Program-made: the position numbers and the translations under genes
Origin: Streptomyces nigrescens
GTDB taxonomy: Bacteria; Actinomycetota; Actinomycetes; Streptomycetales; Streptomycetaceae
NCBI GenBank assembly: GCA_024349765.1
Contig: AP026073.1
Location: 7,316,001-7,380,000 of the forward strand
DNA: 64,000 nucleotides
Reading direction: 5' to 3'
Shown: positions 26,486 to 34,821 of the stretch, in pieces
Numbering within the stretch: position 1 is the first letter of the stretch
Layout of the letters: each line of letters opens with the position of its first letter
The notes under the pieces: model-generated
Database searches by the model: none
What the model was told of the DNA's origin: nothing
The model's input: only the letters and a program-made list of their open reading frames with translations

Positions 26486-28216
26486 CTAGCGGCGTCGGCG
26501 ATGCTGCTGCTCGGCCGGTGCCGCGGTTGCCGCCGATGGCCGAGCGAAGTCGGGCCCGGCGGGCCATGTTCCGGTGGTAGTGCGCAGGCGGGAAGCTTCG
26601 GCTCGGCGGTTGGGTACGGGGTTGCGGCTGGCGTGCTGGATGCGGGTGATCAGGACGCGGGCGGGTTGGCGGGCGGTGTTCAGTTCGCGCTGGGCGGCGG
26701 CTTCCTTGAGGAGCTGGTGGGGTTTGTGGCCGCCGGCCTCGGCGTCGGCGAGGACCGTGGCGAGGGCGGGCCAGCTGGGGTCGGTGAGGATCCGCTCGGC
26801 GTGGTCGGGGACGGCGGTGCGGACGTCGTTGGCCAGTGTGCGGCGGGCCTCTTGTTTCGGCTGGCGGCGCTCCAGTTCGGCGAAGGTAGGGGCGAGGGCG
26901 TGGTCGGCGGCGGACTGGAGGTGGTGGAGGGTCTGGCGGGCGGCGTCGGCCTGGTGGGCATGGTTCTTCGCGTCGTGCCAACGCTGGGCGAGGATGGTTG
27001 CCCAGACGAGGGCCGCGAGCAGGGCTGCGAGCGCGCTGCCGTCGGGGCCGGTGGCGGTGTTGGCGATGTCGCGGGCCGCGAGGCGTACGGCGTCAGCGGC
27101 TCGGTCTTCGGCCCGGATCTGGGAGCGCTGGGCGCGGAAGAACGCCTTGGATGCAGCGTTGAGTTCAGCACGCAGAGGCGCTGGTGACTTCTGCGCGGTG
27201 GCCTCTATCAGTTCACCGAGCGCGGTGATGTGGGCCTGGGCCCGCGCGTCCGCTCCGTCGACCGTGCTCGTGTCGGTGAGCTGGGTGTGGAGGGTGTCGA
27301 GGGCATCGGTGGCCTGGTGCCAGGGGGTAGCGGGCCGGGTGCGGCGGGCGGTGGGGTGCTCCTCTGGCGTACCGATCTCCAGGCGGGCCTTCAACTTGGG
27401 AAGGGAGAGGTCGGGGGCGACCTTCCCGGCGGCCTTGAAGATCTGCTCGCCGCCCTTCTTGACGTCGCCGGGTCGGCCGACGGCATAGCCGAGGAGATCC
27501 CCGGACGGTCCACGCTTGGCCTTGACCAGGACACCGCCGGCTTCGAGGTAAGTGAGCAGCTCTTCGGCGTCGGTGACGTGCGGGATGGCGGCGCGGATGC
27601 GTTCTTCGAGCCACTGCTGGCCGGTCTGTTCCCAGCCGAGGCGTTCGGCCTTGTGCATCTCGGCCTGGGTGGGGCGGCGGCTACTGGTGCGGTCGCTCTT
27701 CTTCAACTGGCGTAGCCCGTAGTCCTTCTCGATTGCGCGGCATTCGTCGCCGACGCGGATGCCGCTGTCGTGGAGTTTGGGGCGGCGGCCGTCTTCGCGG
27801 ACGGTGGTGGCGAGGATGTGGACGTGGTCGTCGGCGTGGCGTACGGCGATCCAGCGGCAGGCCAGGTCGTCCCCGGCGGGCGCGATCCCGGCCGCCTCGA
27901 CGATGCGCTGGGCGATCTCGCCCCACTCGGCGTCGGAGAGATAGCGATCCTCGCGCGCGGCGCGGACGGGGCAGTGCCACACATGGTCGGTGACCGGCTT
28001 GCCGAACTCGCTGTTGCGCAGCCGCACGGGCTCGTCGAGGTAGTGGCCGAGTTCGGTCAGGGTGGCCATCTCGTCGCGGCCGGGGTCGGGCATGCCGAGC
28101 ATCGCGAAGCCGGCGACGATGTGCGGGTCGAAGTGCTCGTCGTGGGTTCCGCGGCCATAGAGATAGGCGAGCAGCCCGCGGGTGTTGGACCCGGGGTCCT
28201 TGATGGCGGCGATCAT
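26486..28216 (-). CDS. Relaxase (MobA/VirD2-like mobilization nuclease)
   Basis: 576-aa conjugative relaxase. The HUH metal motif is AVRHADDHVHILATTV (His127, His131, His133), and candidate nucleophile tyrosines lie near the N-terminus (LLAYLYGRG). It would nick the element's oriT and pilot the strand to the recipient. The C-terminal 300 residues are helical and Ala-rich, without a clear helicase or primase domain. It overlaps mobC by four bases (28213-28216) and is followed by a hairpin terminator. Confidence 0.9.
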   Translation of the reverse strand: MIAAIKDPGSNTRGLLAYLYGRGTHDEHFDPHIVAGFAMLGMPDPGRDEMATLTELGHYLDEPVRLRNSEFGKPVTDHVWHCPVRAAREDRYLSDAEWGEIAQRIVEAAGIAPAGDDLACRWIAVRHADDHVHILATTVREDGRRPKLHDSGIRVGDECRAIEKDYGLRQLKKSDRTSSRRPTQAEMHKAERLGWEQTGQQWLEERIRAAIPHVTDAEELLTYLEAGGVLVKAKRGPSGDLLGYAVGRPGDVKKGGEQIFKAAGKVAPDLSLPKLKARLEIGTPEEHPTARRTRPATPWHQATDALDTLHTQLTDTSTVDGADARAQAHITALGELIEATAQKSPAPLRAELNAASKAFFRAQRSQIRAEDRAADAVRLAARDIANTATGPDGSALAALLAALVWATILAQRWHDAKNHAHQADAARQTLHHLQSAADHALAPTFAELERRQPKQEARRTLANDVRTAVPDHAERILTDPSWPALATVLADAEAGGHKPHQLLKEAAAQRELNTARQPARVLITRIQHASRNPVPNRRAEASRLRTTTGTWPAGPDFARPSAATAAPAEQQHRRRR

Positions 28217-28947
28217 GCGGCAAGGTCCTCCCTCGGGTCGGCGGGCTCGCGCAGGGCCCCGGCGATCAGCTCAAGCAGGTGATGGAGTTCGTCGAGGCGC
28301 TGGCGTATGTCGGGTGGAGTGCGGTCGCTGTTGAGGGCGCGGGCGATCTGGTTGACGTTGACGCCGATCCGGTTGAGCTGGCGCAGCACCTGGGCGCGGA
28401 AGTGGTGGGTGCGGCGGCGGTCCTCGGCCAGCGGCAGGTTGGCGGTGAACCGTCCGGATACGAAGGCGAGCACGACGTCCGCCGCGAAGCCGGAGCCGCC
28501 CTTGTAACCGTGCTCGGCGGCGGCCTTCTGGACCCCGATGAGCTCGTCGGGGGTGAAGCGCAGCGGGCCGACACGTTCTGCTCGCTTGTCGCCGGTGAAG
28601 CGGCGGATCGTAGGCTGCGCGCTCTTCACGGCGGGCTCGCCGGCGGCGGTCTCGACGGCGCGAACGGGACGCAGGATCTCGCGTTGGGCGGCGTGAAGTG
28701 TGTCCAGGTCGGGGTCGCCCTCGGCCCCGGCCTCCTGGTCCGGCGCCCCCTGGCGCTGGGCCGTCTCCGCCACCCCCGGGGCGGAGATCCCCCGATTCCG
28801 GCCTTGAGTCGGACTCGGGGTACTACTGGCTCCGCCAGGGGCAGCCCGTCCGAACGCGCGCCGCAAACGCCCCATCAGCGTAGGGGACTTCGTCAGCGGC
28901 AACGGCTCGTCTGGGGTGTCCTCGGGGTGGTGCGGGTCGTGTGTCAT
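28213..28947 (-). CDS. MobC-like relaxosome protein
   Basis: 244 aa. After a Pro-rich variable N-terminus of about 120 residues, the C-terminal part matches MobC: LRFTPDELIGVQKAAAEHGY, then HHFRAQVLRQLNRIGVNVNQ and IARALN, the signature of accessory proteins that bind oriT next to the nick. The four-base overlap with the relaxase gene gives coupled, stoichiometric expression. GGAG lies eight bases before the ATG. Confidence 0.87.
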   Translation of the reverse strand: MTHDPHHPEDTPDEPLPLTKSPTLMGRLRRAFGRAAPGGASSTPSPTQGRNRGISAPGVAETAQRQGAPDQEAGAEGDPDLDTLHAAQREILRPVRAVETAAGEPAVKSAQPTIRRFTGDKRAERVGPLRFTPDELIGVQKAAAEHGYKGGSGFAADVVLAFVSGRFTANLPLAEDRRRTHHFRAQVLRQLNRIGVNVNQIARALNSDRTPPDIRQRLDELHHLLELIAGALREPADPREDLAA

Positions 28948-29053
28948 GGAAGGTGCTCCGGAGGAGGCTGGATGGGCGGGGCCGGTGGGCTGGGCGGTGC
29001 GGGCATCGCTCTGTCCGCAGGTGTGGGTAGGCGGGTGTCGAGCGGGGTGGTGG

Positions 29054-29085
29054 CCGGGTGACCGGAAGGGGTTCCGGTCACCCGG
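29054..29085 (-). terminator. 14-bp perfect hairpin between DUF2637 and mobC
   Basis: CCGGGTGACCGGAA (29054-29067) pairs with TTCCGGTCACCCGG (29072-29085) around GGGG. It follows the DUF2637 stop by ten bases, so it may be its terminator; its position just upstream of mobC also makes it a candidate oriT inverted repeat. Confidence 0.6.
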
Positions 29086-29094
29086 TGCGGGCGG

Positions 29095-29979
29095 TCAGCC
29101 GCTGGTGGAGACGGCGATCCCGTCGGCTTCGAGTTCCGGCCGGAGGATCTTCATCACCTTCGTCAGGCGTTCGCTGCCGATCGTCAGCCCTTTGTCCTCC
29201 ACGGCCTCGCGGAGAAGGTCCCGGGTGAGCTTGCGGTGCTCGTAGGCAGCGATCCGGCCGATCTCCGCAAGCTCCTCGATGGTGGCTTTGGGCGGCCGAC
29301 CGCCGCGCGGCTTGGCGTGCGGAACCTGGGCCGATGGTTCCGTCGGCTGGGCAGTTGCGACGGGCAGTGGATCGCTCAGGCCGGTGGAAGCGGCTACGGG
29401 TTCCAGCTCCTGGCTGGGAGCGTTCAGTCTCTGAACGGCACCTTCCTTCGGCTGGCCGGAGATGGGTTCCGGCCGGTCGGCGGTCCGGTCGACGAGCTGG
29501 TGGATCTGCCGCATCAGGACGGCGAAGGCCAGCATCGCTGCGGTCGGGGGAACCGCGGCGACCACGTAGTCCAGGAAGGGCACGCTGCTGGCGGTGCCTG
29601 TGCTGTTGACGCCGGCCACATTGAGCGCGATGGAGCCGGTCGACCCGACGGCGGTCAGTCCGATCGCCCACCAATCGGTGACCTGGCGCAGGCCCGCGCG
29701 GAGCATCAGCAGTTCGCCCGCGACGATGAACGCGTCCAAGGTGGCGGGCCAGGCCCAGCGGCGCTTCGGTGAACTGCCCAGCCCGTGCTGGCCTGCGACC
29801 TCGGCCAGGTGCGCGTAGGAGAGCCAGAACGCGGCACCGGTCAGGGCCGCGATGACGGCCCCGGCAGTGAGGAGCGCCCACCACTCGGCATCGCGCTGGC
29901 GCATCAGAGGCTTGCCCCCGCCGGACTTGCCGCCCGGTTTCTGGCCATGTGGTGGATGGGGGATGGATGGGGTGGTCAA
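29095..29979 (-). CDS. DUF2637 membrane protein
   Basis: 294 aa. Four hydrophobic segments lie in residues about 35-150 (WWALLTAGAVIAALTGAAFW, DAFIVAGELLMLRAG, AIGLTAVGSTGSIALNVAG, FLDYVVAAVPPTAAMLAFAV), matching DUF2637, a family frequent on actinomycete plasmids and integrative elements. The C-terminal third is soluble and ends in a helix-rich region (IAAYEHRKLTRDLLREAVED) that could bind DNA or partner proteins. A role in conjugation or establishment is inferred from context. Confidence 0.83.
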   Translation of the reverse strand: MTTPSIPHPPHGQKPGGKSGGGKPLMRQRDAEWWALLTAGAVIAALTGAAFWLSYAHLAEVAGQHGLGSSPKRRWAWPATLDAFIVAGELLMLRAGLRQVTDWWAIGLTAVGSTGSIALNVAGVNSTGTASSVPFLDYVVAAVPPTAAMLAFAVLMRQIHQLVDRTADRPEPISGQPKEGAVQRLNAPSQELEPVAASTGLSDPLPVATAQPTEPSAQVPHAKPRGGRPPKATIEELAEIGRIAAYEHRKLTRDLLREAVEDKGLTIGSERLTKVMKILRPELEADGIAVSTSG

Positions 29980-30009
29980 GCGGGATACTCCTGAAGTCTC
30001 GGTGTGGTG

Positions 30010-30331
30010 CGTCTTGGCCGTCTTGGCCGTTGAAAGCGCAGGTCAGAGCGAGTACGGCAGTGGCCGTGGTTTTCCGTCTTGGCGGGTGATGCCGGCGTCC
30101 TCGCCCTGCCACGAGGCGACTCGCAGCGCCCTCGTGGCGGACTGGCCGCCGGGCGACTGCCGGGCCAGGACGGTGCGGTTGCGTCTTCCGTCCCAGCTGG
30201 CAGGGCTGTGACCTGCGGTGATACGGCACGGACGCCAGAGACGGCACAAGACGGATCTGAAGCGGCGTTTTGGCTGGGCAGCGCACTGCTCATGATCGCG
30301 TTGCCGTCTTGGCCCCGGCTGCCGTCTTGTC
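30010..30331. repeat. Iteron-like GCCGTCTTGG repeats
   Basis: Copies of CGTCTTGGC at 30010-30018 and 30019-30027 are tandem; further copies or near copies are at 30074, 30303 and 30320, with an inverted CAAGACGG at 30247 and degenerate forms near 30181 and 30365. They fill the roughly 420-bp non-coding gap 29980-30396 between the DUF3631 and DUF2637 genes. No coding sequence is evident. Such clusters mark replication origins or multi-site operators. Confidence 0.6.
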
Positions 30332-30396
30332 TGCACCCCGTCTGACCTGCGAGATCACGGCAGGGACGGCAAGGACGGCAACCGGGGGGGCGGGGC

Positions 30397-31731
30397 TCAG
30401 CCCTCGCCGAGGGCGGCAGGTTGCGTGTTCCCTGAGGGAACAGGCTGGGTGTCCACTGAGTGGACGGTGGGGCAGTATCGCCGCCAGGCGTCGAGGAACT
30501 TGTTGCGCATGTACCCCTTGCGCTGCGTTCCGTCAGCCATACGGACGTTGCCCGACTTGATGCCGTACTCGCGCAGCATCGCGCTGAGAGCACGGGCGGT
30601 CAGCCCGCTGCGTCCCCACTCCGCCCACGGGCTCTCCACGTCTTGGCTCAGGAGGTAGAGGAGTTCCTCGGTGGAGAGGCTCTCGGGCTCGCCCCGGCCC
30701 GCGAAGATCCGGCGGATGTCGGCGAGGATGCGGGCACCGCTGGGGTGGTCCTCCTCGGCCGCCGCTTCGGCGGCGACCATCCGTGCGCACGCGATACGTG
30801 CCAGGCGAGGCCACGCGCCGCCGGCGAGGTCGGCGACGATCACCAGGGGCTCCCAGGTGTCGGCAGCGCGGTCCTCTACCGGCATCGTCGGCTCCAAGTC
30901 CGCCGCCTCGTCCAGCAGCGGCCTGGCCCACGCGGCGACCCGGTCACGCAGGTCGTGCAGGGCCGGGGTGTCCCGGCGGGAGCGGAACGGCTTGACCTTC
31001 TCGCCCTCGGCTCGGCGGCGCATGCGGATCACGATCGCCCGGTCCATGATCGTGTCGGGCAGATCGCCGATCCCCGCGATCGCCGCCATGGCGAAGGTGG
31101 CGAACTTGTGCGGAGTGTGGTCGTTGCCGACAACCCGGGTCACATACCGGTTGCGCTGGTGGCCGGCGTTCAGCAGGCCGCGCATCTCCTCGTTCTTCTC
31201 CGCCACCTTCAGGCTGCCGAAGATCGTGTCCGCCTCGTCCACGAGCAGTGTCGGCGGATTCTCCTCGGTGATGGAGCGGAAGATCGCCGCAGGTGTGGTG
31301 TTGATGGTCAGCATCGGCTCGTGCACCGTCTCGACCAGCACGTCCAGCAGCCGCGACTTGCCGCACCGCTTGGCCGGTCCGACCACCGCCAAGCGCGGGG
31401 CGTGCTGCCACGCACCCTGCAGATGCGTCGCCACCGCCCACAGCGTCATCGCGTCCAGCGCCTCCGGTGAGGGCGGGATCACGAACTCCGCTATCTGGCC
31501 TCGCAGTTTGTTCAGCAGCTCCGAGCCATATGTCGGCTCCGCATCGGGTATCTCCTCCAGCCCGCTCGGCGTGGCCTCCCCCTCAGCGCCGTGGACAGGC
31601 CCGGTGCAGTCGACGTTCGCATCCTCGGCCTGCTCGCCGAGCAGGTGCGCGCCGGGCCGACCGGGGATGGCCGACGTGGGCCATACCACCTTGGCAGGTG
31701 CGGAATAGGGCTCAGGTGTGGCAGGTTGCAT
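30397..31731 (-). CDS. DUF3631 ATPase
   Basis: 444-aa protein with an AAA-like core: Walker A VVGPAKRCGKSRLLDV (about residue 116) and Walker B PPTLLVDEADTIFGS (about 160), then RNRYVTRVVGNDHTPHKFAT. The C-terminus is the DUF3631 domain (TARALSAMLREYGIKSGNVR). Related proteins on phages and plasmids act with replication modules as helicase-like ATPases. No primase or initiator domain is visible. The ATG at 31731 has GAGGAG seven bases upstream; the frame stays open upstream to 32046 without family similarity. Confidence 0.85.
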   Translation of the reverse strand: MQPATPEPYSAPAKVVWPTSAIPGRPGAHLLGEQAEDANVDCTGPVHGAEGEATPSGLEEIPDAEPTYGSELLNKLRGQIAEFVIPPSPEALDAMTLWAVATHLQGAWQHAPRLAVVGPAKRCGKSRLLDVLVETVHEPMLTINTTPAAIFRSITEENPPTLLVDEADTIFGSLKVAEKNEEMRGLLNAGHQRNRYVTRVVGNDHTPHKFATFAMAAIAGIGDLPDTIMDRAIVIRMRRRAEGEKVKPFRSRRDTPALHDLRDRVAAWARPLLDEAADLEPTMPVEDRAADTWEPLVIVADLAGGAWPRLARIACARMVAAEAAAEEDHPSGARILADIRRIFAGRGEPESLSTEELLYLLSQDVESPWAEWGRSGLTARALSAMLREYGIKSGNVRMADGTQRKGYMRNKFLDAWRRYCPTVHSVDTQPVPSGNTQPAALGEG

Positions 31732-31967
31732 AGGGCAGCTCCTCATCTGGCGGTTACGGGCTTGCCCGCCCTTGCCGCCGGGTTGGTTCACGTGAAGTCG
31801 TGCAGGGGTGTTGCTCGGGCCTCCGGCGTTGCCCCGCCGGAGGCTCACCCACGTTTCGCGGCTACTCGACCGCGGCGCGGGACCATGGACAGTACGTTCA
31901 CGCCCTGCCACAGTCCAGCGTTTCTGTGTCAGCTCAGCGCAGAAGCGCCTGCTACGCGCACGCGCGG

Positions 31968-32198
31968 TCATGCAGCCAGGCCGAGCAGGCTCAGCAGGTC
32001 GGCCGTCACGACCCGGTACGCCTTGCCCAGCCGCAGGACCTTGCACGGGTACTGGCCCTGCTTCGCCAGCGCATAGCCCTTGCTGCGCCCCAGACCCAGC
32101 GCCCGATTGCCGGTGTCCAGGTCAATGGCAGCAGGAAGGGCCAGCAGCTCCTCCCGAGTCATCCCGTGCGACTTACCGGCGATCTCGTTCTCGCGCAT
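31968..32198 (-). CDS. xis: Excisionase-like helix-turn-helix protein
   Basis: 76-aa MerR/AlpA-type winged-helix protein (ALGLGRSKGYALAKQGQYPC, then KVLRLGKAYRVVTADLLSLL), the typical size and fold of excisionases of actinomycete elements. GGAG lies six bases before the ATG at 32198; ATG 32162 is an alternative. It is divergent from the XRE regulator, with the putative operator between. It would direct the integrase toward excision. Confidence 0.82.
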   Translation of the reverse strand: MRENEIAGKSHGMTREELLALPAAIDLDTGNRALGLGRSKGYALAKQGQYPCKVLRLGKAYRVVTADLLSLLGLAA

Positions 32199-32284
32199 GC
32201 AGCGCTCCATCCATGACTGAGCCCTCGGCGAACGCGACGACCGCGCCCGTCTCCAGGTCACTAAATCCAGGATGGCCGAGCTAC

Positions 32285-32301
32285 TGTGTCTTCATGACAC
32301 A
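32285..32301. promoter_or_regulatory. Inverted repeat over the XRE gene start
   Basis: TGTGTC (32285-32290) and GACACA (32296-32301) form a perfect dyad around TTCAT, and the ATG of the XRE gene lies inside it. A TACTGT (32282-32287) could be its -10 element for a leaderless mRNA. The dyad is a candidate autoregulatory operator. Confidence 0.5.
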
Positions 32302-32983
32302 ACGCCGTTTCGATGATGGAACTGACTCGGACGACGTGCCCGAGTGGGCTGACCAGGTCATGGCCACTGTGGCCGCCGAGGTCCGCAGACGACGGAAGGA
32401 GCTGGGTTGGAGCGCACAGGACTTGGCCGACAAGTGCGAGGAGATCGGCTATCCGATCCCCCGCAACGTGATCGCCAACATGGAATCCGGCCGCCGCGCC
32501 GGCCTCCCCTTGGTCGACGTCATGGTCCTGGCCAAGGCCCTGAACACACCCCCCATCTGCCTCATCTATCCCGTTGGCTACGTAGAAGACGTGCAGCAGC
32601 TCCCTCTCCAACACCCCACCTCCACCCTGGACGCCCTGAACTGGTTCACCGGCGAGGAGGCCGAGCTCGGTGCCGAGGACGACATGCTGCGCTACTTCCG
32701 CGCCCACCACGCCGCCGAGAGCACGTTCAAGGCCGCACGGCAAGAGGAGGAGTACGCGCGCTACCACGCCGAGACCGCCCCGAACGCCAACCGGAAGGCC
32801 GAGGCCCTCCGCACCCAGGCCCGTGCCGCCCAGGAGGCCGAGGCGGCCAAAGTCCGTCTGCGCAGGGTCCGCGCCTTCATCCGGGAGGAGGGCGTCACGC
32901 CTCCCTTCCTGTGGCCCAACGTCGCCGCCGAAGTCGACCCGTCCGAAACCGACACCAACCCCACCGAGGAGAACGACCTTTGA
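32294..32983 (+). CDS. XRE family transcriptional regulator
   Basis: 229 aa. The helix-turn-helix covers about residues 28-75 (KELGWSAQDLADKCEEIGYP and NVIANMESGRR). The C-terminal half is a charged helix (TAPNANRKAEALRTQARAAQ) likely used for oligomerization. No ribosome site precedes the ATG, which suggests leaderless translation. Its stop overlaps the TTG start of the integrase gene, so it is co-expressed with integration and may control excision. Confidence 0.85.
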   Translation: MTQRRFDDGTDSDDVPEWADQVMATVAAEVRRRRKELGWSAQDLADKCEEIGYPIPRNVIANMESGRRAGLPLVDVMVLAKALNTPPICLIYPVGYVEDVQQLPLQHPTSTLDALNWFTGEEAELGAEDDMLRYFRAHHAAESTFKAARQEEEYARYHAETAPNANRKAEALRTQARAAQEAEAAKVRLRRVRAFIREEGVTPPFLWPNVAAEVDPSETDTNPTEENDL

Positions 32984-34620
32984 AGGGCTCCACCTACCGC
33001 CGCTGTTCCTGCCGCGACCCCAAGACCGGCAAGGAACTCGGCACGTCCTGCCCCAAGCGCAACAGCAGGAACCACTGCACCTACTCCATACGCCAGGAAC
33101 TGCCGCCGCGTGAGGACGGCAGCCGAAGGTCGTTTGCCCGTGGCGGCTACGACAGCCGTAAGGCGGCCCAGGCCGACCTCGACCACGTCCGTGCTCTGCT
33201 CGGCCTGGCCGAGTCGGACGATCCCGAGGGCGTGGAGCTGATTGCCACGATGCTGGCGGAAGTCAGCAGCGAGAAGACGCCTCTGCCCGAGGTCGAGGAG
33301 ACCAGGCGGCGCCTCAAGGCCGGCCAGGACCTCATCGGCAGCCTGACGGTGAGCGAGTGGCTCGACCGGTGGCTGGTGGGCAAGCGCATACGGAAGTCCG
33401 GCCTGAACCGCTACGAGACCGACATCCGCGTGCACTTGAAGCCGCGCATCGGGAACCGGCGCCTCGACCGGCTGCGCGTCAGCCACCTCAGCGAGATGTT
33501 CACGGACATCCGCGACGCCAATGCCCAGATCCTGGAGCAGAACGTCCAACGGCGCGCTGCAATTGATGAGTTGGCGGCCGTGCCGTGGAAGGGGGCGGAG
33601 AACCGCGTTCGCCGGAAGGCGATGAAGGCAGCGATCGATGCGATGCCGCCCTTCCGCCGCGTCACCGGCCCCGCCACGCGCCTGCACGTGAAGGCCACGC
33701 TCCGCGCGGCCCTGAACGACGCGATCGGGCAGCAGATCATCACGTTCAATCCGGCCGCTCACGTCGAGATCGATCCCGTGCGCAAGCCGAAGGCCCTGGT
33801 GTGGACGGACGAACGGGTCGCCAAGTGGGAGCAGACGGGCGAGAAGCCGTCGCCCGTGATGGTCTGGACACCCAAACAGACCGGCGCCTTCCTCGACTTC
33901 GTCGCCGAAGATCGGCTGTACGCGATGTGGCACCTGATCGCCTTCCGCGGCCTGCGGCGAGGCGAGGCGTGCGGGCAGCCGTGGTCCGAGACGAACCTCA
34001 ACACCCACTCCCTCGCCGTCTCCTCGCAGCTCGTGCAGGATGGCTGGGAGCTTGAGGCATCCGAGCCCAAGACGGACAGCGGCTACCGCGTGGTCGCGCT
34101 CGATGACGACACCGTCAACGTCCTGAAGCGGCACCGCGAACGGCAGTATGCGGACCGCGAGGAGTGGGGCTCGGCCTGGGTCGAGACCGGTCATGTCTTC
34201 ACCCAGGAGGACGGCTCCTGGCTGCACCCCGGCAAGGTGACCGACCTCTTCGAGCGGCTCGTCGCTGCCTCCGGCCTCCCGCCGATCCGGCTGCACGACC
34301 TGCGCCACGGCGCGGCCACCCTCATGCTGGCCGCCGACATCGACATCAAGATCGTGTCGGACACCCTCGGGCACAGCGACACCCGCATCACGCGGGACAT
34401 TTACCAGAGCGTCCTGCCCCAGGTCGGCAAGAACGCCGCCGAGGCGACCGCGAAGCTGGTCCCGCTCCAGCGGAAGGCCGAGGAGGAGAAGGCGGCCCGC
34501 AAAGCCGCGAAGAAGGCCAAGGCGAAGAAGAGGGGCAAGGGCAACCCGAAGGACAAGGCGAGGGCCCAAGCCAAGAAGAAGGCCCGCTCAGAGGCCAAGC
34601 GGAAGAAGCCCAAGAAGTAG
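32980..34620 (+). CDS. int: Tyrosine site-specific integrase
   Basis: 546-aa tyrosine recombinase that integrates the element at tRNA-Thr. The N-terminus has a Cys-rich segment (RRCSCRDPKTGKELGTSC); the catalytic residues are Arg326 (FRGLRRGEA), His439/Arg442 (HDLRHGAAT), His465 (LGHSD) and Tyr475 (DIYQSV). A Lys-rich tail (KKAKAKKRGKGNPKDKARAQ) ends the protein. The TTG at 32980 overlaps the regulator's stop (TTGA) and has GAGGAG eight bases upstream. It is intact and sits 127 bp from the tRNA. Confidence 0.93.
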   Translation: MKGSTYRRCSCRDPKTGKELGTSCPKRNSRNHCTYSIRQELPPREDGSRRSFARGGYDSRKAAQADLDHVRALLGLAESDDPEGVELIATMLAEVSSEKTPLPEVEETRRRLKAGQDLIGSLTVSEWLDRWLVGKRIRKSGLNRYETDIRVHLKPRIGNRRLDRLRVSHLSEMFTDIRDANAQILEQNVQRRAAIDELAAVPWKGAENRVRRKAMKAAIDAMPPFRRVTGPATRLHVKATLRAALNDAIGQQIITFNPAAHVEIDPVRKPKALVWTDERVAKWEQTGEKPSPVMVWTPKQTGAFLDFVAEDRLYAMWHLIAFRGLRRGEACGQPWSETNLNTHSLAVSSQLVQDGWELEASEPKTDSGYRVVALDDDTVNVLKRHRERQYADREEWGSAWVETGHVFTQEDGSWLHPGKVTDLFERLVAASGLPPIRLHDLRHGAATLMLAADIDIKIVSDTLGHSDTRITRDIYQSVLPQVGKNAAEATAKLVPLQRKAEEEKAARKAAKKAKAKKRGKGNPKDKARAQAKKKARSEAKRKKPKK

Positions 34621-34634
34621 GCCGGCGGCGCTCC

Positions 34635-34654
34635 GCTCACGCATCGCTCACGCA
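34635..34654. repeat. Paired 9-bp repeat, candidate integrase arm site (right)
   Basis: GCTCACGCA at 34635-34643 and 34646-34654, the same unit and 11-bp period as the pair at 8971-8990. It lies just after the integrase stop and 92 bp before the right core. Confidence 0.7.
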
Positions 34655-34705
34655 AGCCATCTCGCGGCACCGCTGCCGCGTGACGCGTCATGCCCCGAGC
34701 AACGC

Positions 34706-34743
34706 AAAAGGCCAGGTCACGGGCTGTGTGACCTGGCCTTTTT
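34706..34743 (+). terminator. Terminator between integrase and tRNA
   Basis: AAAAGGCCAGGTCAC (34706-34720) pairs with GTGACCTGGCCTTTT (34728-34742), a 15-bp stem ending in five T. It works for the integrase and, read the other way, for the tRNA. Confidence 0.85.
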
Positions 34744-34746
34744 ACT

Positions 34747-34789
34747 GAGCCGCCTTCGGGATTCGAACCCGAGACCTACGCATTACGAG
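34747..34789. repeat. Right attachment site (attR) within tRNA-Thr
   Basis: The second copy of the 43-bp core covers the tRNA from the anticodon loop to its 3' end plus a base or two. Here the rest of the tRNA is present, so the gene stays functional after integration. Confidence 0.93.
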
Positions 34790-34821
34790 TGCGTTGCTCT
34801 GGCCAACTGAGCTAAGGCGGC
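34748..34821 (-). tRNA. tRNA-Thr (anticodon CGT)
   Basis: On the minus strand the molecule begins GCCGCCTTAGCTCAGTTGG and ends GGTTCGAACCCGAAGGCGGC. The acceptor stem GCCGCCT/AGGCGGC pairs perfectly. The anticodon loop CTCGTAA lies on the stem ACGCA/TGCGT and gives CGT, reading threonine ACG codons. CCA is not encoded. It is the integration site of the element to its left. Confidence 0.96.

Larger units (their letters stand above)
8811..34789. mobile_element. Integrated mobilizable element in tRNA-Thr(CGT)
   Basis: The element is bounded by the 43-bp repeat. Integration and excision genes (Xis-like, XRE regulator, tyrosine integrase) adjoin the intact tRNA; mobilization genes are a MobA/VirD2-type relaxase and MobC, with DUF2637 and DUF3631 proteins between. 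Cargo covers type I restriction-modification, a possible RiPP locus and a toxin/immunity set. The arrangement resembles actinomycete integrative elements, but I find neither an FtsK/TraB-like translocase nor a RepSA/RepAM/Prim-Pol initiator. I therefore infer mobilization by helper machinery. The mosaic base composition (hsdS and the immunity gene are visibly AT-richer) supports acquisition. Confidence 0.88.
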
